Assembly (NCBI RefSeq): GCF_900142875.1
Contig: NZ_FRCK01000013.1
Coordinates: forward strand, 1-64,000
Origin: Paracoccus solventivorans
GTDB taxonomy: Bacteria; Pseudomonadota; Alphaproteobacteria; Rhodobacterales; Rhodobacteraceae
DNA length: 64,000 nt
Direction: 5' to 3'
The notes beneath the pieces are model-generated. The model saw only the letters and a list, made by a program, of their open reading frames with translations, was not told where the DNA came from and made no database searches. Made by a program: the position numbers and the translations under genes. Positions 38,201-51,116 of this stretch are shown here, one piece after another. How positions within the stretch are numbered: the first letter of the stretch is position 1; each line of letters starts with the position of its first letter.

Positions 38201-38240
38201 GGCGGGTACCGGGCCGGACCCGGGTGTCGGATGCGAAAAG

Positions 38241-38265
38241 GGGGCCGCGCCTTGGGTGCGGCCCC
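38241..38265 (+). terminator. Hairpin after metY
   Basis: GGGGCCGC - 9 bases - GCGGCCCC, an 8-bp perfect stem 40 bases past the metY stop, with an A-run before it and TT after it. A plausible but not textbook terminator. Confidence 0.5.
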
Positions 38266-38433
38266 TTGCGATTCGTGACGTGGCGTTTCGTCGCAAAGAA
38301 GCTTTCGAGCAGCGGCAACCCGCGGCGGTGCGGCGGCGTTCCGCAATTGTTGGTGTGGCCGCAGGTTGCCTGAATCTTCATAACAGGATTAATTACAACT
38401 GAGACTCTCGGGCGATATTTGGCGGGCAAGGCT

Positions 38434-38814
38434 GTGAAAGATTTATTCTTTCCCAGAATATGCATTGTCCTGGCTTTGGTGATTCTGGCCGGAGTTGCCG
38501 CGCTGTGGGTATTGCTCGAGGCTATTTTCGTCGGACCGGAACTGGCCGGGATTCCCTTCCCTGATCCGGGGACAGGGGCGGCACTCTACCGCGCGGAACT
38601 GCTTGCCCCGCCCGAGTGGCTGCCGACAGCCCTGTCCCGGCTGGATCCCTGGATCTTCGCGCTGGGGCTGCTGGTCGTGCTGCCGGTGCTGCTGAGCCTT
38701 GGCATCGACTGGGCCGCCGGCCGCCGCCGCAACACCCCCCGCGCGCCCTTGGACGACATCCCCCGCCTGGACCGCCGCAGCCTGCGCCCCCGCGGCGGCA
38801 GGCACCGCCCCTGA
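38434..38814 (+). CDS. Small membrane protein, function unknown
   Basis: About 126 residues with two hydrophobic segments, 10-30 (ICIVLALVILAGVAALWVLL) and 78-100 (WIFALGLLVVLPVLLSLGID), and an Arg/Pro-rich tail. The start is uncertain: GTG at 38434 has a GGCGGG 7 bases upstream, and an in-frame TTG at 38419 would add five residues. Upstream DNA (38350-38420) is AT-richer, as expected for a promoter. No family is recognised. Confidence 0.6.
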   Translation: MKDLFFPRICIVLALVILAGVAALWVLLEAIFVGPELAGIPFPDPGTGAALYRAELLAPPEWLPTALSRLDPWIFALGLLVVLPVLLSLGIDWAAGRRRNTPRAPLDDIPRLDRRSLRPRGGRHRP

Positions 38815-38900
38815 GGGACCCGGAAACGCCGCCGGAATGCTCTGGCTCCCCCGGGTGAACTGACCCGGTGACAGGGAATTCTACGCGATGCAGGAAGAAT

Positions 38901-38976
<76 letters not shown>

Positions 38977-39158
38977 ACCGGAGGTCCGGGCTGCGTCTGG
39001 CGCCGCCCGCGTGGGGGGTCGTATATGGGGTGTCGCGGCGGGGTGCAAGAGGGAAAATCGCGGTTTCGCTGCAACTGCGAAGATTGTGGCGGAACCGGCT
39101 GGCGGAAAAGGAAAAGCCCCCGCAGAGGGGGGCTTTCGTGGCAGGGGGCGCGGGACGC

Positions 39159-39473
39159 TCAGTCCTCGTCGGGCTCGGCGACATCGGCGATCTCGTCCAG
39201 CGAGACATCCGCGTCATCGTCGTCGTCCAGCAGATCGTCGTCCAGCTCGCCCCCGTCGGCGGCATCGTCCAGATCGTCATCGACCACGTCGTCCTGGTCG
39301 GCGTCGCGGGCGGTCTTCTCGCTGATCAGGGCGCGGCCGCGCGCCGTCGCCAGGCTTTCGGCCGAAAACTGGGCGTTGCAGACCGGGCAGGTCATCGGGT
39401 CGTTGCGCAGGTCATAGAAGCGGCTTCCGCAGCTGGGGCAAAGGCGCTTGGTGCCCCATTCCTCTTTGGGCAT
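39159..39473 (-). CDS. FYDLN-acid (TIGR02300) family protein
   Basis: A 104-residue alphaproteobacterial protein of unknown role. The N-terminal zinc-ribbon-like part has CPSCGSRFYDL and CPVC; the C-terminal half is extremely acidic with Asp/Glu runs (DDVVDDDLDDAADGG). This two-part design is the family's hallmark. The ATG at 39473 gives the conserved start MPKEEWGTKRLCPSCG; the open frame beyond it is an artefact. A nucleic-acid-mimic or metal role has not been shown. Confidence 0.9.
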   Translation of the reverse strand: MPKEEWGTKRLCPSCGSRFYDLRNDPMTCPVCNAQFSAESLATARGRALISEKTARDADQDDVVDDDLDDAADGGELDDDLLDDDDDADVSLDEIADVAEPDED

Positions 39474-39599
39474 GGTGTTCTCTTTTCGCCAAAGGTCAGG
39501 TAAATCCGGCCTCCCCTGCCACAGGGTTCCGGGGGTGTCAAAGGCTTTCGCCCCACCGGCGGCGGGGCGGGCAAGGGGACAGGGATTTTGGGCGGCAGG

Positions 39600-40334
39600 A
39601 TGATCCTTGAGAACGGGACCGAGGTGACGCTGCGCCGCCATGCGGGGGCGCGGCGGATGACGCTGCGGGTGTCGCGGCGCGACGGCTCGGTGACGCTGAC
39701 CCTGCCGCGGCGGATGCCGGAATCGCGGGCGCTGGCCTTTCTGCGCGCGCAGGGAGACTGGCTGTCCCGCGCCCTGGCGGCGCTGCCGCCGGCGCGGGTG
39801 GTGGCCTTCGGCGCGCTGCTGCCGGTCGAAGGGCGGGCGCTGCTGCTGACCCCGGCCGATGTCCGCGCCCCGCAGGTCCAGGGCGAGGCGCTGATCCTGC
39901 CGGGGCTGCGGCCGCCGGGCCTGACCGCGGCGGCCTTTCTGCGCGGGCTGGCGCAGGCGCGGCTGGCGGCGGCCAGCGACCGCCACGCCGCGGCGCTGGG
40001 GCGGCGCTTCACCGCCATCGCGCTGCGCGACACACGGTCGCGCTGGGGCAGCTGCACCGATCGCGGGCGGCTGATGTATTCCTGGCGGCTGGCGATGGCC
40101 CCGCCCGAGGTGCTGGATTACGTCGCGGCGCACGAGGTCGCGCATCTGGCGCATATGGATCATTCGCCGGATTTCTGGGCGGCGGTGGCGCGGCTGTGTC
40201 CCGATTACGCGGCGCGGCGGGCCTGGCTGCGCGCCCATGGCGGCACGCTGCACGCCTGGCAGTTCCGCGGCGCCGCGGCCGAGGAGGATAACGCGGAGGA
40301 GGGGCGTGAAATTGACAGCGTGTCGGAAACGTGA
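39600..40334 (+). CDS. YgjP-like metal-dependent hydrolase (SprT/DUF45 type)
   Basis: A 244-residue protein with a zincin motif HEVAHLAHMDHS near residue 181, preceded by LRDTRSRWGSCTDRGRLMYS, the diagnostic DUF45 pattern. N-terminal half is a beta-rich domain (RHAGARRMTLRVSRRDGSVT). The family binds metal through the two His and a later His or Glu; its natural substrate is unknown. The ATG at 39600 is preferred to an upstream TTG at 39588. The GntR gene starts 12 bases after its stop. Confidence 0.9.
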   Translation: MILENGTEVTLRRHAGARRMTLRVSRRDGSVTLTLPRRMPESRALAFLRAQGDWLSRALAALPPARVVAFGALLPVEGRALLLTPADVRAPQVQGEALILPGLRPPGLTAAAFLRGLAQARLAAASDRHAAALGRRFTAIALRDTRSRWGSCTDRGRLMYSWRLAMAPPEVLDYVAAHEVAHLAHMDHSPDFWAAVARLCPDYAARRAWLRAHGGTLHAWQFRGAAAEEDNAEEGREIDSVSET

Positions 40335-40338
40335 TCAC
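40331..40338. promoter_or_regulatory. Possible GntR operator GTGATCAC
   Basis: A perfect 8-bp palindrome of the GT-N4-AC form used by FadR-type GntR regulators. It overlaps the stop codon of the peptidase gene and ends 8 bases before the GntR start codon, so autoregulation is possible. Confidence 0.35.
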
Positions 40339-40346
40339 AAATCGGC

Positions 40347-41057
40347 ATGATCAGCCCCAGAAGCGCCCCGTCCCCGACCTCATCCGCCCCGGCCAGCGCC
40401 CCGGCTGCCGCGCCGCCGCAGCCCTCGGCGCATGAGCGGCTGTATCGCAGCCTGCGCGGCCGGATCATGCTGGGCGAGCTGCCGCCGGGCAAGGCGCTGA
40501 CCCTACGCGGCATCGCGGCCGAGGCGCGGGTCAGCATGACCCCCGCGCGCGAGGCGGTGCGGCGGCTGGTGGCCGAGGGGGCGCTGACGCTGTCGGCCTC
40601 GGGGCGGGTGGCGACACCGGCGCTGTCGGTCGAGCGGCTGGAAGAGCTTGCCGCCCTGCGCGCGCTGATCGAGCCCGAGCTGGCCTCCCGCGCGCTGCCC
40701 CGCGCGCATCTGGCGCTGATCGACCGGCTGGCGGCGATCAATGCCGCGATCGGGGATGCGGCGCAGAACCACGATGCGGTCGGCTATATCCGCAGCAATC
40801 TCGAGTTCCACCGCACGCTCTACCTGCGCGCGCAGGCCCCAGCAATGCTGGCGATGCTGGAAACCATCTGGCTGCAGTTGGGACCGACCATGCGCGCGGT
40901 CTACCAGAAGATGCGCCGCAACGAGGCCCCGCGCCATCACCGCATGATCCTGGCGGCGCTGCGCGCAGGGGACGAACCGGCGCTGCGGCTGGCGATCCGC
41001 ACCGACGTGACGCAGGGGCTGCGCCATCTGCTGCCGGTGCCGGGCGAGGGGCGCTGA
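40347..41057 (+). CDS. GntR-family regulator with FCD domain
   Basis: 236 residues. After a Pro/Ala-rich N-terminus, the winged helix lies at about 28-95 (HERLYRSLRGRIMLGELPPG, LTLRGIAAEARVSMTPAREA), followed by an all-helical FCD domain (LRALIEPELASRAL, NLEFHRTLYLRAQ, RHHRMILAALRAGD), whose His residues normally bind a metal and the ligand. The target genes are unknown; no catabolic operon adjoins it. Confidence 0.92.
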   Translation: MISPRSAPSPTSSAPASAPAAAPPQPSAHERLYRSLRGRIMLGELPPGKALTLRGIAAEARVSMTPAREAVRRLVAEGALTLSASGRVATPALSVERLEELAALRALIEPELASRALPRAHLALIDRLAAINAAIGDAAQNHDAVGYIRSNLEFHRTLYLRAQAPAMLAMLETIWLQLGPTMRAVYQKMRRNEAPRHHRMILAALRAGDEPALRLAIRTDVTQGLRHLLPVPGEGR

Positions 41058-41092
41058 GCCCCGCGGCGACCTGCCGCAGGGCTGCCCGGGCC

Positions 41093-42418
41093 TCAGACTT
41101 CCTCGATACGCAGCTCGACCGGCTCGCCCTCGACCACGCCGGTGCGGGGCAGTTGTTCCATCGCGTGCTGGATCGCCTCGGGGGTGGTCTTGTGGGTGAC
41201 GATCAGCACCGGGGCGCTGCCGCCGACGGTGTGGCCGTATTGGCGCATCCGGTCGATGGAGATCCCGGCGTCGCCCAGCACCGTCGCCACCTTGGCCAGC
41301 GCGCCCGGCTTGTCGGCCAGCGTCAGCCGCAGGTAATAGGCGGCGGGCACCGCGGTGCGGGCGGGCTGGGGCACTGCCAGCCGCTCGGCGGGCTGGCCGA
41401 ACACCGGCATCCGCACGCCGCGGGCCAGTTCCACCAGGTCGGACATCACCGCGCTGGCGGTCGGGCCCTCACCGGCGCCGGCGCCGCGCAGCACGATCTG
41501 GCCGACCGAATCGCCCTCGACCACCACCATGTTGGTGCCGCCTTCCAGCTGGCCCAGCGGGCTGTCGGCGGGCACCAGGCAGGGCGACATCCGCTGTTCC
41601 AGCCCGCGGCCGGTCATCTGCGCCACCCCCAGCAGCTTGATGCGATAGCCCATGTCGGCGGCGCGGTTGATGTCGTCGATCGAGATCCGTTCGATCCCCT
41701 CGATCTCCACCGAATCGAAGGCGACGCGGGTGCCGAAGGCCAGCGCGGCCAGGATCGCCAGCTTGTGGCTGGCGTCGATGCCGCCCACGTCCAGCGTCGG
41801 GTCGGCCTCGAGGTATCCCAGCTGGCGGGCTTCCTCGAACACGGCCTCGTAGGGCAGACCGGCCGACTGCATCCGGGTCAGGATATAGTTGCAGGTGCCG
41901 TTCATCACCCCCATCACGCGCGAGATGCGGTTGCCGGCCAGGCTTTCGGTGATCGCCTTGATGACCGGGATGCCGCCGGCCACCGCGGCCTCAAAGCGGA
42001 TGGTGCGGCCCTGACGCTCGGCCCGCTCGGCCAGCGCCTGGCCGTGGACGGCCAGCAGCGCCTTGTTCGCGGTCACCACGTCCTTGCCGTGGTCCAGCGC
42101 CAGCTCGATCGCCTCGCGCGCGGCGCCCTCGGTGCCGCCGACCAGCTCGACCAGCACGTCGACGTCGTCGCGCAGGGCAAGCTCGGCCGGGCTGTCCACC
42201 CAGGCGTATTCTGAGATGTCGGCGTCGCGGTTGCGGGTGCGGTCGCGGGCGCAGACGGCGGTGATCTGCAGCGGCCGCCCCGCGCGCGCCGCCAGCAGGC
42301 CGGCGTGGTTCTGGACGATCTTCACCACCCCGATGCCCACGGTGCCCAGTCCGACGATGCCAAGGCGCAGCGGCGCGGGGCCAGGCACTGGCGACGCGGG
42401 CGAAGGGGTGGCGGACAT
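41093..42418 (-). CDS. hom: Homoserine dehydrogenase
   Basis: NAD(P)-dependent enzyme reducing aspartate semialdehyde to homoserine for threonine and methionine. The 441-residue product starts with a Rossmann motif GIVGLGTVGIGVV (20-32); the catalytic part includes GGTEGAREAIE-like VELVGGTEGAAREAI, FEAAVAGGIPVIKAI, NGTCNYILTRM and EADPTLDVGGIDASHKLAIL. A C-terminal ACT domain (360-441, LRLTLADKPGALAKVATVLG) suggests feedback inhibition. Monofunctional, as usual in alphaproteobacteria. Confidence 0.97.
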   Translation of the reverse strand: MSATPSPASPVPGPAPLRLGIVGLGTVGIGVVKIVQNHAGLLAARAGRPLQITAVCARDRTRNRDADISEYAWVDSPAELALRDDVDVLVELVGGTEGAAREAIELALDHGKDVVTANKALLAVHGQALAERAERQGRTIRFEAAVAGGIPVIKAITESLAGNRISRVMGVMNGTCNYILTRMQSAGLPYEAVFEEARQLGYLEADPTLDVGGIDASHKLAILAALAFGTRVAFDSVEIEGIERISIDDINRAADMGYRIKLLGVAQMTGRGLEQRMSPCLVPADSPLGQLEGGTNMVVVEGDSVGQIVLRGAGAGEGPTASAVMSDLVELARGVRMPVFGQPAERLAVPQPARTAVPAAYYLRLTLADKPGALAKVATVLGDAGISIDRMRQYGHTVGGSAPVLIVTHKTTPEAIQHAMEQLPRTGVVEGEPVELRIEEV

Positions 42419-42525
42419 GGGGGCCTCGTATGCGATGGGGTGCGAGGCAGGCAGAACCCGCGCCGCGGTCGCCGCGTGTTATCCCGCGGGCCGCGGCTTG
42501 GCAACGCGGGCAAACGGGCAGGGGA

Positions 42526-42960
42526 CTACAGCCAGCGCCGGGTGCGCGCCGCCCAGGCGTCGAAGCCGCGCGCGTCGCGGGCGCGCAGCCAGGCTTCCTC
42601 GCGCCGGATGAAGCGGTGCTGGATCACTGCCATGAACCCCGGCACCAGCAGCAGCGCGGCCAAGGGCTGCCACAGCAGGCACAGCCCGGCCAGGATCAGC
42701 GCATCCGCCAGATAGATCGGGTTGCGCGACAGGCGATAGGGGCCGCGGGTGACCAGCGCGGTCGGCGGCCGGGTCGGGTCCACGGTGGCGCCGCCGCGCA
42801 GCATCACCCAGGCCGCCGCCGCCATCAGCGCCAGCCCCGACAGCACCAGCGCCCAGCCCGCGCCCGGCGCCACCGGCATCGGCCACAGCCGCCCCGCCAG
42901 CCACGCCGCCGCCGCAAACATCGCCAGCCATGCCGGCGGATAATCCAGAACCCTGCCCAT
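42526..42960 (-). CDS. Isoprenylcysteine methyltransferase-like membrane protein
   Basis: 144 residues with about four membrane segments and the family signature VTRGPYRLSRNPIYLADALI plus RFIRREEAWL near the C-terminus. Bacterial members methylate unknown small molecules or lipids using AdoMet. Starts at 42960; 23 bases downstream of the gene at 42984. Confidence 0.88.
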   Translation of the reverse strand: MGRVLDYPPAWLAMFAAAAWLAGRLWPMPVAPGAGWALVLSGLALMAAAAWVMLRGGATVDPTRPPTALVTRGPYRLSRNPIYLADALILAGLCLLWQPLAALLLVPGFMAVIQHRFIRREEAWLRARDARGFDAWAARTRRWL

Positions 42961-42983
42961 CGCGCCCAAGCTCCTCTCCAGGG

Positions 42984-43496
42984 TCACTCCATCCAGCCGT
43001 TGCCGCCGTCGTCCAGCGCCTCGATGATCCGCGCCACTCGCCGGGCGCTGTCCAGCGACATGTCGCGGATGGCGCGGATGTCCGGCGGATCCAGCGTGCC
43101 GTCGAAGATCTCGCCCCTGGTGTTGGCGAAAATCGGCTGCCAGGCGCCGCCGCGCGGCTGCCAGTTGGCGTGGCACAGCAGGTTGCGCCAGGATTTCACC
43201 TCGTCCAGCTGCGCGATCAGCTCGGGGTCGGCGCGCCCCTCGCGCGCCAGCGTGCGTTCAAGCCGCTCGATCAGCGTGCCCAGCGAATCGGCGGCGACGT
43301 GATCCATGCGGCGCAGCCAGCTGCGAAAATCCCGGTCGTGGATCGAGGCCGGCAGGCGGCGCTGGTCCAGTGCGAAGATCGCGCGCTTCAGCATGTCCTC
43401 GAGATGGCCGAAACTGGCGACCGCCCGCCCGATCTCGAGCGCGAGCGGCTCTGGCAGCTCGTGCCAGACCGAGGGGGCGCCATCTATCCGCACCAT
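42984..43496 (-). CDS. Hypothetical protein with HEPN-like R-x4-H motif
   Basis: A 170-residue, probably cytoplasmic, helical protein. It has LALEIGRAVASFGHLEDMLK near the start and EVKSWRNLLCHANWQ in the middle. RNLLCH fits the R-x4-6-H pattern of HEPN nucleases and related helical bundles. The ATG at 43496 follows CAGGGGGCTG; the longer frame to 43655 crosses a dispersed repeat. No partner nucleotidyltransferase or antitoxin is adjacent, so a toxin role is not supported. Confidence 0.7.
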   Translation of the reverse strand: MVRIDGAPSVWHELPEPLALEIGRAVASFGHLEDMLKRAIFALDQRRLPASIHDRDFRSWLRRMDHVAADSLGTLIERLERTLAREGRADPELIAQLDEVKSWRNLLCHANWQPRGGAWQPIFANTRGEIFDGTLDPPDIRAIRDMSLDSARRVARIIEALDDGGNGWME

Positions 43497-43610
43497 GCCA
43501 TCAGCCCCCTGCGCGCCGCGGCCCGCCGAAACCCGCCGGGACGCCTGATCCGATCCATGTGCCGACTGGTGGCACGTCCCCCGGCCTCGGGCAAGAGCGC
43601 CAGTCCGGGG

Positions 43611-43663
43611 CTTCTTTCTGGCCCAAATACCCCCGGGGGGTGCGGGGGGCGGCAAGCCCCCCG
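43611..43663. repeat. Dispersed intergenic element, copy G
   Basis: CTTCTTTCTGGCCCAAATAC then CCCCGGGGGG, followed by a GGGGGGC GGCAA GCCCCCC hairpin. It lies 15 bases past the mcm stop codon and so is a likely terminator of the propionate cluster. Confidence 0.75.
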
Positions 43664-43677
43664 CTGCAGCGGCGACG

Positions 43678-45819
<2,142 letters not shown>

Positions 45820-45864
45820 TTCATGGTCCTTTCCGATGCGACCGCAGTCGCTATATTCCCAAAC

Positions 45865-46425
45865 ATGATACGTTTTCTGCTTGGCAAGCTCACGGGTCTT
45901 GCGTTGGTCCTGATGTCCTGCGGCCCGGTGCTGGCCATGGGCGGCTCGACGCCGCCGCCCGACAGCATCGCGGTCGAACGCGCCGCCCCCGCCCGCCCCG
46001 GCGCCACGCCGCGCGACGACGGCGCCGCGGCCCCGGCCGCGCCCCAGCCGCCCGCCGCGGAACAGCTGGACATCCGCGCCGCCACCGACATCACCCCCGA
46101 GGCGCTGCTGTTCGAGCGCCGGCCGGTGGTGGTGTTTGCCGACACCCCCGCCGACGCCGCATTCGCCACGCAGATGGAGCTGCTGCAGCGCGACCCCGCG
46201 GCGCTGGCGCGGCGCGGCGTGACCGTCATCACCGACACCGACCCGGCCGCGCAGTCGCCCTGGCGGCAGAAGCTGCGGCCGCGGGGGTTTTCGCTGATGG
46301 TGCTGGACCTCGACGGGACGGTGATCGACCGCAAGCCCTCGCCCTGGGACAGCCGCGAGATCGGCCGCGCCATCGACAAGACCCCGGTGCGGCGTAGCGA
46401 GAGCCGCGCGCATGGGGGCAGGTAA
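45865..46425 (+). CDS. DUF4174 domain protein, exported
   Basis: 186 residues with a signal or lipoprotein-like N-terminus ([20 protein letters not shown]), a Pro/Ala-rich spacer (30-68) and a DUF4174 domain ([40 protein letters not shown]). The family is thioredoxin-fold-like without catalytic cysteines and has no known function. It is divergent from the mutase with a 45-base gap. Confidence 0.82.
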   Translation: MIRFLLGKLTGLALVLMSCGPVLAMGGSTPPPDSIAVERAAPARPGATPRDDGAAAPAAPQPPAAEQLDIRAATDITPEALLFERRPVVVFADTPADAAFATQMELLQRDPAALARRGVTVITDTDPAAQSPWRQKLRPRGFSLMVLDLDGTVIDRKPSPWDSREIGRAIDKTPVRRSESRAHGGR

Positions 46426-46506
46426 GGGCTGTTGTCTGCACGGGGGCGGCGCCCTATATTCTGCGGTAAGGCCGCATGTCGCGCGCCGCTGATGCAGGGG
46501 GTCGCC

Positions 46507-46707
46507 ATGGCTCGAAAGTCGATATTGCGCCGTCTGGTCGCCAAGGCGTCCGCGCCGGTCCGGCCGGCCAAGGCCGCGCCCCGCCGGGTCGCCTCGACCG
46601 AGGATCTGGTCGAGCGGCTGCTGAACGCGAAAAGCTCGAACGAGATCGCGGCGATTGCCGGCCTGTCCCCCATCACCGGCCCCTCGGATTCGAAGATCGT
46701 TTACTGA
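46507..46707 (+). CDS. Small basic protein, function unknown
   Basis: 66 residues: a Lys/Arg/Ala-rich first half ([20 protein letters not shown]) and an amphipathic second half ([20 protein letters not shown]). AGGGGG lies 5 bases before the ATG. Its 3' end overlaps the convergent gene at 46673 by 35 bases. No homologue is recalled. Confidence 0.5.
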   Translation: MARKSILRRLVAKASAPVRPAKAAPRRVASTEDLVERLLNAKSSNEIAAIAGLSPITGPSDSKIVY

Positions 46708-47341
46708 GCCCCGCGCGCAGCTGGTCCAGCTCGCCCGGCAGGGTGCCCAGGATGCGCGCGTTCTCTTGCTTCTCCAGCGCGGCCTTCAGCGCCGCGACGG
46801 CGTCCATCCCGCCTTCGAGGCTGGCGGTCAGGATCAGCATCGCCTCGCGGCCGGTCCTTAGAATCTCGTCATTCCGCGTCAGGTAATGCTGGAACATGCT
46901 GATGGCGCTGTCCGGCCGGTCCGCAAGATGGGCGCGGATGTCCTGTGCCAAGGCGCGCTGCGCCGCCAGCAGCCCGTAATAGCGCACCACCGGGTCGATG
47001 GCCCATCCCGGCAGGATATGGACCTCGGCCATGATGGCGCAAAAGATGCGTTCATTGGCGTCATGGGGCGGGGTCAGCGTGTGGTCGCCCATGGTCAGCT
47101 TGGTCGCCGCCGCCTCGCGCGCGGCCTCGTCGCGCGGCCGCTGCTTTTCCAGCGTCGCCACATGGGCGCGGATTTCGGCCAGCAGCGCGCGCTGCACGTC
47201 GGCCACCCGCTCGGCGCGCAGCGCGCGCGCGCGCCGGCGGTTCAGCCAGTCGTTCACCGGCCAGGCCAGCACCGCCACCGCGGCCGCGACCAGCGCGGCC
47301 ACGACCGGGGGGCTGAAGCTGCTGGCCGCCGGGTCTGACAA
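46673..47341 (-). CDS. Membrane-anchored hypothetical protein after pccA, probable TTG start
   Basis: About 222 residues, with one N-terminal membrane segment ([20 protein letters not shown]) and a long helical Arg/Ala/Glu-rich cytoplasmic part ([20 protein letters not shown]). No ATG fits; a TTG lies 2 bases after the pccA stop, consistent with translational coupling. Longer readings run back into pccA in a wrong frame. Function unknown; position suggests transcription with pccA. Confidence 0.65.
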   Translation of the reverse strand: MSDPAASSFSPPVVAALVAAAVAVLAWPVNDWLNRRRARALRAERVADVQRALLAEIRAHVATLEKQRPRDEAAREAAATKLTMGDHTLTPPHDANERIFCAIMAEVHILPGWAIDPVVRYYGLLAAQRALAQDIRAHLADRPDSAISMFQHYLTRNDEILRTGREAMLILTASLEGGMDAVAALKAALEKQENARILGTLPGELDQLRAGLSKRSSNPRGR

Positions 47342-47343
47342 GG

Positions 47344-49404
<2,061 letters not shown>

Positions 49405-49509
49405 GGCGGTCCCTGGATGGCGCTGGATGTGGAAAAGCCGCCCCGGTCAGCGAAACCGGGACGGCCTGGAGGAAGTGCAAGCCGCGCGACGGGCGCGGTC
49501 GCGGTCAGA

Positions 49510-49728
49510 TTATTGGCAGAGGCCCACGTCGTCGCACAGCGCGCCGCCGACGGCGCCGACCGCGGCGCCCTTGAGCCGGTCGGAACCGCCCTTGCCGCGG
49601 ACCTGCTGGACGACATAGCCGGTGCCGGCGCCGATGATGGCGCGGTCGGCATCGGTGGGCCGGATGTTCTGGGTGCAGCCGGCGACCAGCGCCGCGCCGA
49701 TCCCCGCGAGGAGAAGGGGTTTGAACAT
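49510..49728 (-). CDS. Small glycine-zipper lipoprotein, first of a pair
   Basis: 72 residues with a lipoprotein signal ending VAGC at Cys18. The mature part contains a Gly/Ala-rich zipper (GAGTGYVVQQ, KGAAVGAVGGALC) and ends GALCDDVGLCQ. It shares this ending with the neighbour at 49858, so the two are paralogues. Glycine-zipper lipoproteins sit in the outer membrane; no function is known here. It lies between pccB and pccA. Confidence 0.8.
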   Translation of the reverse strand: MFKPLLLAGIGAALVAGCTQNIRPTDADRAIIGAGTGYVVQQVRGKGGSDRLKGAAVGAVGGALCDDVGLCQ

Positions 49729-49857
49729 GTCGAGTCTTTCCTGTCAGTGCCGGTCCCGAACGGAATCACCCCGCCGGCGGCCGACAGTTGGTTGAAACGG
49801 GTGCCGCCGCGTCCGCAGGGGACGCAGGCGGCGAATCCGCGACGGCGGCAGCCGCGA

Positions 49858-50091
49858 TCAGGGGGCGCAGACGCCCACGTCGTCGCACAGCGCGCCCGCC
49901 GCGCCGCCGATGAGCGCGCCGGTTGCGGCGCGTTCGCCCACGGCCTTGGCGATGACGGCACCGGCGACGGCGCCACCGGCGGCACGCTGCGTGTCAGCCG
50001 ACAGGCCGGTGTTGTAGCCCGGCGCGCAGGCCGAGAGGCCGGCGGCGATGAGAGCGACGCCGCAAACGCGAAGGACGAGCGATTTCTGCAT
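49858..50091 (-). CDS. Small glycine-zipper lipoprotein, second of a pair
   Basis: 77 residues, lipobox LSAC at Cys22. Gly/Ala zipper AAGGAVAGAVIAKAVG and TGALIGGAAGALCDDVGVC, ending like its neighbour with GALCDDVG-x-C. The two-cysteine ending might form a disulfide in the periplasm. Confidence 0.8.
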   Translation of the reverse strand: MQKSLVLRVCGVALIAAGLSACAPGYNTGLSADTQRAAGGAVAGAVIAKAVGERAATGALIGGAAGALCDDVGVCAP

Positions 50092-50221
50092 GTTGTTCTG
50101 CCTGTATTCGAGGCCCGGTTCAGGGCAATTGATAGTGCGTGCGGGACGACTATCGCATGGCCGCCCCGCGGGTCAAACTGACAAGGCAGTGAAAACCATG
50201 CAATAGGCGTCAATATGCGCA

Positions 50222-50650
50222 TCACCGGCGCTCCTCGCCGGAATCGTCGCCGAAGTCGTCGTCCTGCTCGTCGTCGTCCTGCTCCCAGCCGAAGTCGGGA
50301 GCGTCCTCGCCGGCGAAGATCTCGGGGAAGCTGGCGCGGGCGCGGGCCAGGTCGACGCGCAGCAGCTGGTCATAGCTGCGCGGGTCCAGCTTGCCGACGG
50401 CGACCACCTCGCGCCCCAGCAGCCAGGACAGCCGCCCGGCGTCGAGATTGCCGCGTTCGAAGGGCTCGTCGCCGAAATGCTCGATCAGCGCGGCCAGGAA
50501 CCCCACGTCGGCGCGGCGGTCGCTGGGCGAACGGTCGCGGTAACGCTCTCGCGCCACCAGCGGCGTGGCGCCCTTGGCATTGGCGCGGCGGATGACGAAT
50601 TGGTGGTCGGTCGACGGCAGCCGGCCGGGAAAACCGCGATGTTTCAGCAT
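50222..50650 (-). CDS. Hypothetical protein with acidic tail in the pcc cluster
   Basis: 142 residues, no signal peptide. The central part (DVGFLAALIEHFGDEPFERG, RLSWLLGREVVAVGKLDPRS) looks like a compact helical domain; the last about 25 residues are Asp/Glu-rich (GWEQDDDEQDDDFGDD). Located between pccB and pccA on the same strand. Family not recognised. Confidence 0.65.
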   Translation of the reverse strand: MLKHRGFPGRLPSTDHQFVIRRANAKGATPLVARERYRDRSPSDRRADVGFLAALIEHFGDEPFERGNLDAGRLSWLLGREVVAVGKLDPRSYDQLLRVDLARARASFPEIFAGEDAPDFGWEQDDDEQDDDFGDDSGEERR

Positions 50651-50776
50651 CCTGTCCCGCCTTTCCTGGAAAACGCATCAAGGGGCGCGGCGGGGAATGC
50701 GATGGGCTCTGCCGCGGGCGTGCCGCGGCGGCCGGCGGCTTGGGTGCGCGGACCCGAAAGCCCGCGCAGCCGGCGC

Positions 50777-50914
50777 TCAGTTGGCGCCGTATTTGCCCTG
50801 GAACACCGGCTCGGGCGCGACGACCATGGGCTCGGGCAGCGGCTGGGGCTGCGGCTGCTGGCAGGCGGCGACCAGGCCGACGAGACCCATGGCGAGGACG
50901 AGTTTCTTGGACAT
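50777..50914 (-). CDS. Very small lipoprotein, 45 residues
   Basis: Reading leftward from ATG 50914: MSKKLVLAMGLVGLVAAC is a full lipoprotein signal with Cys18, followed by a Gln/Pro-rich mature peptide (QQPQPQPLPEPMVVAPEP) ending FQGKYGAN and TGA. AGGAGCCTG lies just upstream of the start (CAGGAGCCTGTCATG on the other strand). Conserved tiny lipoproteins of this kind occur near pccB in related genomes from memory. Function unknown. Confidence 0.7.
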   Translation of the reverse strand: MSKKLVLAMGLVGLVAACQQPQPQPLPEPMVVAPEPVFQGKYGAN

Positions 50915-51116
50915 GACAGGCTCCTGTAAGGCGGGGTCTTGGGGCCCCGGCTGCTCGAAGATGCGGCCGCACCATGCTGCCGCAGCGCCATCCTACCTGC
51001 CCCGCCCGCACCGCGACAGCACGGGGGCAGCGCGTGAAGGGCCGGATGTGGCAGCTTTGCATCACGGCGGCGGGAATCTGCGCATGGCAGGGTCGGGAAG
51101 TCATAAGGAACGGGCA
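50915..51116. other. Intergenic, nothing recognised
   Basis: About 200 bases between the small lipoprotein and the DUF6497-like gene. Contains no plausible gene; TTTGCA occurs once near 51056 but without a partner half-site. Confidence 0.4.

Noticed and set aside
42984..43496. Toxin-antitoxin pair involving the HEPN-like protein
   Set aside because: Neighbours are a methyltransferase-like membrane protein and the mutase; no MNT-type antitoxin is present.
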